From CAUZIZ01 sp965219005 (GTDB taxonomy: Bacteria > Acidobacteriota > UBA6911 > RPQK01 > JAJDTT01): a DNA stretch of 64,000 nt. This document shows, piece by piece, positions 18,004 through 25,182 of this stretch. Each line of letters starts with the position of its first letter. Position 1 is the stretch's first letter. The stretch is taken from positions 1,550,001-1,614,000 of the forward strand of contig CBDCMS010000003.1 in NCBI GenBank assembly GCA_965219005.1. The letters are read 5' to 3'. Made by a program: the position numbers and the translations under genes. The notes under the pieces were generated by a model, which saw only the letters and a program-made list of their open reading frames with translations, was not told the DNA's origin and made no database searches.

Positions 18004-18145
18004 CAACTACATCACGCCGAAGTAGGAAACTTGATCAGTTTGTGAACTTTTTCTCGACCAAGGAGCCCTAGCGAGCCGAGTAGGTGTACACTGGTAGAAA
18101 AGCAAGACACGTCTCGTACTGGTTGCTAGAGGAGACCCAGTCGTT

Positions 18146-19480
18146 TTGAAGAGAGTTGGCTGTTTGAACGCTCCCGAAAGGGAATGGAACCGGCGCGATT
18201 TCGTCAAGGTGGGCTCGCTCGGCTTCATGGGCATCCATCTGAGCCAGTCCTTGAAGCTAGAAGCCGCACTCAGGCGTCCCAACCCGAGCGGGACCAAGGC
18301 CACCTCCTGCATTCTGGTGTGGCTCGAAGGAGGGCCGAGTCAGGTCGACACCTGGGACCCCAAGGCCAACAGCTCTTTCCGGCCTATTTCCACCAACGTC
18401 GCCGGCATCCAGATCTCCGAGCTTCTTCCCAAGCTTGCCCAGCGGATGGACAAGCTGGCGCTGGTGCGCTCCATCACCTCGTTCGGGAACGATCATCCCC
18501 AGGCAGTCCACTATGCGGCAACCGGGCATCGCCACAATCCCGCCATGCAGTTTCCCAGCCTCGGATCCATTGTGGGCAAAGAAGTGGCCCCGGCCAACAA
18601 CATGCCGGCCTACGTCCTGGTCCCGCGTTGGGAGCGCAGCCGACAATATCAGGACTACTTCAAATCTGCCTTTCTGGGTCCAGACTACGATCCCTTGTTG
18701 CTTCCGGACCCCTCCAAAAAGGATCTGAAGATCGCCGACCTCAGCTTGCCCAAGTCGCTGGCACCCGCCTCTGTGGAGAATCGGCGCTTGTTCCTGACTG
18801 CGTTGGACAAGCTCTACCGCCAGAAAGTGCAGAGCTTGGAACACAGCAAGATGGACGCGTTCGTCCAGAAGGCCTGGGAAATGATCTTGACGCCGGCTGT
18901 CCAAGACGCCTTCGACCTGTCAAAAGAGTCAGAGAAAACCAGGGAAGCCTATGGCCGTGACACGGTAGGCCAGAGCCTTCTACTGGCAAGGCGTCTGGTG
19001 GAGTCCGGGACCCGCTTCGTGACTGCCGCCGGCTTCCGCGGGAACTCCTGGGACGCCCATTCCAACAACGACAAACGACATCGCGATAGTCTCACGCCAC
19101 CGCTGGACCGGTCTTTGTCAGTGCTGATCGACGACCTGGTCGAGCGAGGCCTCTACGATTCGACCATCCTGTTGGTCATGGGTGAGTTCGGCCGCACACC
19201 CTACCACAACCCTGCCCTGGGCCGAGACCATTGGCCCCAGTGCTGGTCCCTAGCACTAGGTGGGGGCGGGCTAAATACCGGGGTGGTCGTGGGTGAAAGT
19301 GATGAGCGAGGTGGCCAGGTGGCTGACCGTCAGGTCAGCCTGGGCGACGTGTTCGCCACTATCTACAAGGCTCTTGGGATCGACTGGACCAAGGAATACA
19401 TGACTCCCGTCGGCCGCCCCATCAAGATCGCCAATGCCCTCGACGACGTGACCGGAGAACCCCTGGTCGAGCTGGTCTAG
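18146..19480 (+). CDS. DUF1501 family protein
   Basis: Alkaline-phosphatase-like fold protein of the DUF1501 family, usually exported by Tat and encoded beside DUF1549/DUF1553 genes. The N-terminal WNRRDFVKVGSLGFMGIHL is a Tat-like signal preceded by a 15-residue extension. The family landmarks are present: VWLEGGPSQVDTWDPK near residue 53, DHPQAVHYAATGHR near 120, MGEFGRTPYHNP near 345, and GRDHWPQCWS. The TTG start is supported by AGAGGAG 11 nt upstream. It lies 470 bp after the DUF1553 gene with a palindromic element in between. Function not established. Confidence 0.87.
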   Translation: MKRVGCLNAPEREWNRRDFVKVGSLGFMGIHLSQSLKLEAALRRPNPSGTKATSCILVWLEGGPSQVDTWDPKANSSFRPISTNVAGIQISELLPKLAQRMDKLALVRSITSFGNDHPQAVHYAATGHRHNPAMQFPSLGSIVGKEVAPANNMPAYVLVPRWERSRQYQDYFKSAFLGPDYDPLLLPDPSKKDLKIADLSLPKSLAPASVENRRLFLTALDKLYRQKVQSLEHSKMDAFVQKAWEMILTPAVQDAFDLSKESEKTREAYGRDTVGQSLLLARRLVESGTRFVTAAGFRGNSWDAHSNNDKRHRDSLTPPLDRSLSVLIDDLVERGLYDSTILLVMGEFGRTPYHNPALGRDHWPQCWSLALGGGGLNTGVVVGESDERGGQVADRQVSLGDVFATIYKALGIDWTKEYMTPVGRPIKIANALDDVTGEPLVELV

Positions 19481-19645
19481 CCAACCTCTTTCCGCTTGGC
19501 GTCGTGCTCAAGCCCGCCCCTGCGGGTCTGTCGATCCTTGGTCGAACCTGGGAGGGCGCCTTCCCGCAATTTGCATTCTAGATCGGCCCACGACACAATC
19601 TCAGACAATCGAGAATCTAGGTATGTTCTCTGCGGGAGGTCTGAA

Positions 19646-21775
19646 ATGAGATTCCGTACACTTCTCTTAACCCCGGCTTTGCTCCTGGGTGTGAGCCTAA
19701 CTGTCCTTCGTGGGCAGGTAATATCCTACGAGTCGCCTGCGGGACTCATCAACGCCATCGATCCGGTAAGCGGGCAGGCGACCGTGCCATCTGAGTACGG
19801 CAGTTGTAACTCGAATCCCCGAAACGTGCTCTTCAGCACGGGTTTCACCAGTGGCTTCGCCTATTGTCCGTCAGACAACGCGTCGGGTCAGGACCTGTAC
19901 GGATTGGAGTGGGAGGGGGGCAGTGATCCCGATATCTTTCTGTACAAGATGAGCGAAACCTTCGGCTGTGCCGTGGGTGAGCGGATCGGATCCCAGCCCG
20001 TGGGCATTGGCGATCTGGAGAGTCTGGCCTACTGTACCGCGGACGGATTCTTCTACAGCGCCGACTTCAATTTTGGGACCCACATAGGTCGTCTGGTTCG
20101 CATCAACCGTCAAACTGGAGTGGGAACACCGGTGGGAGCTCCACTACCTCGCGATGTCAGAATCGTTGGGCTGACCTATGATCCGACTTCCGGCATGCTC
20201 TTCGGGGTCACGTCCGCTTTTGGGGCATTGGATGCCCAACTCTGGAAAATCGATCCAGCCACCGCGAACGCTACCTTGGTGGGGCTAACCGGCACGGCTC
20301 CCAACACCATCGAGAGCCTGACTCTGGTAGACACCTCACAGACTCTGCTCGCGGTCGCGGACCTGCCCCTGACTACTTTGGGAGCCTCGACACAACTGAT
20401 TGGCGGAGGCACCACCTTGCACGGCTTGGACCCAAACACGGGTACTGCCACCGCCATCGGCGGCACCTATGGGGGAAAACAGTTCGCCATGGCGGCCCCT
20501 CAGCCTGATAGCCAGGGAACAGAGGAGTATTTCCCACAGGCCGTTCGCGGCGATCCGGAAAACACGACCCGCATTCTGATCTGGAACACCAGCGCCTCGT
20601 CGACTAGCGCCACCGTCGAGTTCTTCAACTCTTCCGGGACCATACTGGAGACCAAGACCCGAACCGTCGGAGTGGACGCAACCCTAGAAGTCATTCTGGG
20701 AGGGCCGGGCGTGTCGCTGACCGTGGGCTGGGTGCGAGTGACATCGAGCAGCACCGTTCAGGTGACTGCTTTTCTCGGCCTCGCTGGCGTCCCCCAGGTA
20801 GGGGTCCTGCCGGTCACGGGAGCCAATCAGTGGAGCGGAGTGGGCGAGGTCAACGATATCGCCAGAACAGGCGTGGCAGCAGCCAATCCTGGTTCCGGAA
20901 CCGCCAACTGTACCTTGACGGCGTACAACCTCAGTGGCGTGATGGCGGGAGAGAAGGACATCGCATTGGGGCCCGGTGACCAGACGGCCATGTTCCTGGA
21001 GGAGCTGATCCCGAGCCTGCCGACACCCTATGAAGGATGCTTCAGCTTGACCTGCGAGGTGGGCAACGTAGTCTCCGTAGCCTTGAGACAGCGGCTGAGC
21101 GACGCCGCATTTACCACGGTCGCCATGGATAAGACCCAGGGATCCACCGAGGTGTACTTCCCCCAGGCCGTTCAAGGCGATGCTCAGAACACCACCAAGA
21201 TTCTGGTCTGGAACTCGGGAAACAGCACCGCCAGCGTGACGGTCCAATTCTTCAATCAAGGCGGCGTCAACCAGGAAACCCAGAACCGGACGGTAGCGCC
21301 AAAGGCCACCAAACAGGTGGTGTTGGAGGGAGTCAGCCTCACGGTCGGCTCTGTCAAAGTGACCTCGAATGTCGCCGTCCTGGCCACCGCTTTCTTCAGC
21401 ATTCTGGGTGGCCCCGAAGTCGGGGTGCTCCCGGTGACGGGAGCGGGCTGGTGGGCCGGAGTCGGAGAAGTCTCGGCCGTAGCGAAAACCGGACTCGCCG
21501 CAGCCAATGCCGGCCTGGGAACGGCCAGCTGCACATTGACGGCTTACAACAGCAGCGGAACCATGGCTGGGGAGGCACCCATCACACTAGGAGCCGGAAA
21601 GCAGGTGGCCATGTTCCTAGACGAGTTGATTGAGACCCTGCCGTCCTCCTACCAGGGCTGCTTCAGTCTGCACTGCGAAGGAGGAAGCGTGGTCTCGGTC
21701 GCGCTGAGACAGCGAACAAGCGACGCCGCTCTGGCCACCGTCGCCATGTCGCCCATTCCCGCTAACGGCAACTAG
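19646..21775 (+). CDS. secreted protein with propeller-like N terminus and duplicated 207-aa module
   Basis: Start at the ATG after GGGAGGT gives a signal peptide (LLLTPALLLGVSLTVL, about residues 5-20). Residues ~30-285 have propeller-like repeats (GLEWEGGSD, LVRINRQTGVGTPVG, LWKIDPATANATLVG, LHGLDPNTGTATAIG). Two tandem modules follow, about 291-496 and 498-705, each starting (E)VYFPQAV-GD and ending VALRQR-SDAA-TVAM, with conserved cysteines in CTLTAYN and GCFSL-C that may form a disulfide. Each module has the look of a beta-sandwich. No known family recalled. The next 500 bp have no gene, so it is probably monocistronic. A cell-surface or adhesive role is possible but unproven. Confidence 0.75.
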   Translation: MRFRTLLLTPALLLGVSLTVLRGQVISYESPAGLINAIDPVSGQATVPSEYGSCNSNPRNVLFSTGFTSGFAYCPSDNASGQDLYGLEWEGGSDPDIFLYKMSETFGCAVGERIGSQPVGIGDLESLAYCTADGFFYSADFNFGTHIGRLVRINRQTGVGTPVGAPLPRDVRIVGLTYDPTSGMLFGVTSAFGALDAQLWKIDPATANATLVGLTGTAPNTIESLTLVDTSQTLLAVADLPLTTLGASTQLIGGGTTLHGLDPNTGTATAIGGTYGGKQFAMAAPQPDSQGTEEYFPQAVRGDPENTTRILIWNTSASSTSATVEFFNSSGTILETKTRTVGVDATLEVILGGPGVSLTVGWVRVTSSSTVQVTAFLGLAGVPQVGVLPVTGANQWSGVGEVNDIARTGVAAANPGSGTANCTLTAYNLSGVMAGEKDIALGPGDQTAMFLEELIPSLPTPYEGCFSLTCEVGNVVSVALRQRLSDAAFTTVAMDKTQGSTEVYFPQAVQGDAQNTTKILVWNSGNSTASVTVQFFNQGGVNQETQNRTVAPKATKQVVLEGVSLTVGSVKVTSNVAVLATAFFSILGGPEVGVLPVTGAGWWAGVGEVSAVAKTGLAAANAGLGTASCTLTAYNSSGTMAGEAPITLGAGKQVAMFLDELIETLPSSYQGCFSLHCEGGSVVSVALRQRTSDAALATVAMSPIPANGN

Positions 21776-22311
21776 TGGACTGTAACACCTGAATCGCTGG
21801 TGCCTGAGAAGCCTGCCGCAGAGGGCCGGACGGAAGCTATCCTCGACTGCACACCGTTCTTCCGACGTGGGATCGTCCGGCATCGATTTGTCTGCCTTTT
21901 TTGTTCCAACTGTCGAGGAACCAATCGCTGTCTCATGCGGGAATCGTTGTAGTTGTCCTGATTCTTCACCCTTCCTTGGCTGGATCCGGGCGCCTAGGTA
22001 CCAGGCATGAAGGGATGGGGACTGCCACTCAACATCGTGCCCACGCAAGCCCTTAGCCGCTTCCGGAACATTCGGGTGCTGTCTTCGAAGCAGCCCTGGA
22101 GAGGGTCTTTCATCTCATCGTCGTTTGAGCTGTTCGGTTTTTCAAGTCGCATCGTTTGCTCTAGGTGAAGGCGCTTTCGTGGAGGGAGACGGAAGGCTGG
22201 TGGTTCAGCCGCAAAGGTCAAGCTGCTACTCGAGACCGGAGCCTTTCCGGACTTCGATGAATCGGCTTGTTCGAGAGCAAACAGGAGCGAGAGGAACGAA
22301 GGAGAAAGAAA
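21776..22311. other. intergenic region without a recognised gene
   Basis: This 536-bp stretch holds only short frames without recognisable domains, Shine-Dalgarno sites or signal peptides. A minus-strand frame near 22000-22120 reads plausibly as a protein tail but matches nothing I know. GGAG-type sites appear only at the far edge, before 22312. Confidence 0.3.
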
Positions 22312-22635
22312 ATGAAAGACCGAAACAGGAGTGGCAAAAGTGGCTTGATAGAGAAAATCACGAAGGACTCGATCAAGGTGGAGTTGTGGATCTCGGTGTC
22401 GAAGTGGGCCCTACCCGCTTTGGGCGTGGGATTCCTCGCACTATTCACCTGGGTTTGGCAGACTCACGCCGATATCGTCTCAATTAGAGAGCAGCACGTC
22501 CACGCCGAGAAGAAGCTCGACTCAATCGAACAACGAATCGCCGGTCGATACACCATTGACCATGCCCGAGAAGATCAGAGGCATAGTTCGAAACGAATGG
22601 ATGCGCAAGTCAAAGACGCGGCTCTGGTGGCCTGA
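22312..22635 (+). CDS. small single-span membrane protein, possibly frameshifted
   Basis: Hypothetical protein of 107 aa starting at ATG after AAGGAG. It has a basic N terminus, one transmembrane segment (about residues 31-52, WALPALGVGFLALFTWVW) and a charged helical tail likely to form a coiled coil (HVHAEKKLDSIEQRIAG). After its stop, the +2 frame from 22635 stays open for about 70 codons and is again a charged helix (AQELREISKILDENSKLTRE), so the original protein may have been longer and broken by a one-base shift. It is followed directly by an IS relic. Not recognised; a phage holin/spanin-like or DUF-type origin cannot be excluded. Confidence 0.45.
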   Translation: MKDRNRSGKSGLIEKITKDSIKVELWISVSKWALPALGVGFLALFTWVWQTHADIVSIREQHVHAEKKLDSIEQRIAGRYTIDHAREDQRHSSKRMDAQVKDAALVA

Positions 22636-22810
22636 CTCCCCTCTGGCCCGATCATCAGCACGCCCAGGAGCTGCGGGAGATTTCCAAGATCCTCGATGAA
22701 AATTCTAAGCTGACGAGAGAAGTCGTCAGGATGAGAACGGACGATTTCGTGCGAGAGCTCAGCCTGCCAGCCAGTGCTAAGGCCTCACGCGAGCAACTCA
22801 GAATCGACGC

Positions 22811-23240
22811 CACTCCGGTGGAGAATCGACAATCAGCTGCTCTATGATTGCGTACGGGTGCTGGCCCGTTGGCTGGGACGACTTTCTTGTTTTGTCGACT
22901 TCCCTTACCGGGATCATGGCTTGCGGGCCCGCCGCCGCTGTCTGGCCATCAGCAATGCCCGCCGTCAGACCCTGCGCATCGGCCCTTAGCGATCTGCTCA
23001 AAGTGACCCGCAAGATGGCAGGCTACGCCCGGGCAGCCCTGGCGGCGTGCCAAGACTCCAGCCATCCCCGTGTTGTGCGAGTGAGGAGCTTGCTCGAACA
23101 CTACCTGGAACTGACCGATCGAGTGATCTCAGACCGAGCGTCGTGTGGTGCGGGGGGAATCGGTCCCGGCTGGAGTGGTTTCCATTTTTGAGGAGCACAC
23201 CGATCTGCTTCGACGGGAAACGGTCCCGGGGGCCAACTCC
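22811..23240 (+). pseudogene. ISNCY-type transposase relic
   Basis: Degenerate transposase piece read in three frames. Segment one (22811-22985) gives QLLYDCVRVLARWLGRL and ARRRCLAISNARRQ. Segment two (about 22985-23129) gives DLLKVTRKMAGYARAALA and RSLLEHYLELTDRVIS. Segment three (about 23130-23240) gives QTERRVVRGESVPA and VVSIFEEHTDLLRRE. Together they follow the order of an ISNCY-family transposase middle region, including the conserved S(L/I)FE-HTD motif. N- and C-terminal parts and the ends of the element are missing. Confidence 0.7.
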
Positions 23241-23546
23241 GCCAGGTCGTCCGAGGACCGTCCTGTAAACCCCCAGAAAACCCCAAAAGACCTACGGAGG
23301 CCCGCCGTAGTTACTTTTCGAAAGAACCTGCAACCCTATTCGCAACGCTGACCGGGCTGAAACTATCGGACTGTCGCGCAACGCTCTCCCGCTTTCTAGC
23401 CCTAGTCCAATTTCCACTGTTTCCTCCCAGGAAATCTTCCCGCCCAGAATCGGTCTTAGATCCTACAAATCGAGTCATTCCCCTTTCTTGTTCGGTCTTG
23501 GTGTCGGCGTCGTTACCCCAAGTGAAGAACACGAAAGGAGTCATCT
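23241..23546. other. upstream region of an ECF sigma gene
   Basis: A 306-bp stretch with no gene. CTACGG near 23293 pairs with CCGTAG at about 23306-23311 as a small hairpin. A TGCAACC element near 23328 resembles the -35 motif described for some ECF sigma promoters, but I could not find a convincing -10 partner. Confidence 0.25.
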
Positions 23547-24353
23547 ATGGCTACGGAACTTTGTGGTAACAGCGATACGGCTTCCCAGGAATTTGTCGAA
23601 CTGGTGGAACATGCCATCGAGGCAGTGTGCCGCCGCCATAGAATCCCACACGCCGAGCGGCTGGAGCTAGGTTCCTGGGTCTGGCTAAAGATTCTTGATA
23701 AGGAGAAGCAAGTTCTCAGGCACTTCGAAGGAAGAAGCAGCCTGACAACCTACCTTACGATCGCGATCAGGAGACTGCTCCTGGATTGGCGCAGAGCGCA
23801 GTGGGGCAAGTGGCGGCCCTCGTCAGCTGCCAACAGATCTGGTCCGCTTGCGGTGCGAATTGAGGAACTGCTTCATCGGGATCGATATGAACCGAGAGAG
23901 GTCTTGGAAATCCTGCGCACAGAGCAGCCCGGCTCACTCACAGAGACGGACTTGTCTGACTTGATGTCTCGCCTCCCGTGCCGACTACCCCGCCAATTCC
24001 TGGGCGAGCAAGTCCTCGACCAGCTTTCGGCAGCCTCGGAATCTCCAGAGGACCTTCTGTTCGAGCAGGAATCCCTGAGTCTCCTACAAGGGCTGGAAAA
24101 GGGACTATCAACGGCTTTCAGCTCTCTGGGACTCGAGGAGCAGCGCATCCTGAGGATGAGATTCAAAGATGGCCTCTCCGTAGCCAGAATTGCGGAAGAT
24201 CTCGACCTTGATAAGAAGTGGCTGTACCGCCACATAGCGAAGATTCTCGGTAGTCTCAGAACGCGTCTCGCCTCCTCGGCCATCAAAGGTAGTGAGATCT
24301 GCCGACTTTTGGGAAGAGGCATCTACGATATCCACCTGGATATGGGCGTCTAA
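23547..24353 (+). CDS. ECF-type RNA polymerase sigma factor
   Basis: Sigma-70 family factor (268 aa), longer than the usual ~200 because of a spacer between the two DNA-related regions. Sigma region 2 spans about residues 20-90 (LGSWVWLKILDKEKQVLRHFEGRSSLTTYL and DWRRAQWGKW). Region 4 spans about 195-245 (FSSLGLEEQRILRMRFKDGLSVARIAEDLD then a helix-turn-helix recognition helix with LYRHIAKIL). The linker of ~80 residues is rich in Leu and Arg. AAGGAG precedes the ATG. No anti-sigma gene follows; the next gene is a second ECF sigma factor. It may be controlled by the nearby kinase. Confidence 0.82.
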   Translation: MATELCGNSDTASQEFVELVEHAIEAVCRRHRIPHAERLELGSWVWLKILDKEKQVLRHFEGRSSLTTYLTIAIRRLLLDWRRAQWGKWRPSSAANRSGPLAVRIEELLHRDRYEPREVLEILRTEQPGSLTETDLSDLMSRLPCRLPRQFLGEQVLDQLSAASESPEDLLFEQESLSLLQGLEKGLSTAFSSLGLEEQRILRMRFKDGLSVARIAEDLDLDKKWLYRHIAKILGSLRTRLASSAIKGSEICRLLGRGIYDIHLDMGV

Positions 24354-24579
24354 GAATCCCCGCGGGGCACTCCAACCACGAAAACGCCTCGGTCGGAGCA
24401 ACAGTCGCGACCTCCACATCCGAAAAAGTCTGGAAAAACTGCTAAGATATGAGTGATTCGGTCGTCTTAAAGCCATCGTCGCAGGTGTCCTCCGATCCGG
24501 ATCATGCCACACGCAGCAGTAGACCGCTCTTAGAGGAACCCGGGCTACCCAGCCTCGGATCCGCCCGAAAGGACAGGGT

Positions 24580-25182
24580 TTGGTGGATTTGCCCGACAAA
24601 GGGGAAGGTCCGAAGGGATTCGAAGACCGCAGCTCCTTCCTGCTGCTCCAGTCCGCCCAGAAGGGCGACGACGCCGCACTAGAACGACTCTTCCACCACT
24701 ATCTTCCTCGTCTCAAGAGATGGACTCAGGGTAGGCTGCCGCCCCGGGCCAGGGACCTGGTCGACACCGAAGATCTGGTCCAGGAGACCTTCATTCGCAC
24801 GGTCAGGAACCTGAAGGGTTTCGAGTACCGGCACGAGGGCGCCTTTCAGGGCTATCTCCGCAGCGCCCTCAAGAATCGGATCCGTGACGAAGTGCGACGC
24901 GCCCAGAGAACCCCCGATGCCACAACAGCCGATCCTAATCGGCCCAGTCCCGACGTCTCTCCTCTGGAGTTGGCGCTGGGAAAAGAGGCCTTGGAGCGCT
25001 ACGAGCGGGCCTTGGGGAACCTGAAACCCGAGGAGCGGGAGGCCATTGTCTCTAGAATCGAGCTGGGTATGAGCTATGCGGAAGTGGCGGAGGTTCTGGG
25101 AAAGGCGTCTCCGGACGCCGCCAGAATGGCTGTCAGCCGTGCGATTCTACGGCTGGCTCAACGGATGCGGCAGGAGAAATGA
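24580..25182 (+). CDS. ECF sigma factor coupled to Ser/Thr kinase
   Basis: ECF sigma factor of 200 aa. Region 2 has DTEDLVQETFIRTVRNLKGF (about residues 66-86) and a following EGAFQGYLRSALKNRIRDE; region 4 has LKPEEREAIVSRIELGMSYAEVAEVLG near 148-175 with the helix-turn-helix after it. The start is TTG (an adjacent GTG is possible) behind AAAGGA. Its stop overlaps the kinase start (ATGA), so the two are translationally coupled. In Acidobacteria and Planctomycetes such sigma factors are thought to be regulated by the partner kinase; here that is inferred from gene order only. Confidence 0.88.
   Translation: MVDLPDKGEGPKGFEDRSSFLLLQSAQKGDDAALERLFHHYLPRLKRWTQGRLPPRARDLVDTEDLVQETFIRTVRNLKGFEYRHEGAFQGYLRSALKNRIRDEVRRAQRTPDATTADPNRPSPDVSPLELALGKEALERYERALGNLKPEEREAIVSRIELGMSYAEVAEVLGKASPDAARMAVSRAILRLAQRMRQEK

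Noticed and set aside
23328..23350. TGCAACC as an ECF -35 element upstream of the first sigma gene
   Set aside because: No convincing -10 partner at the expected spacing; kept only as a remark in the intergenic entry.
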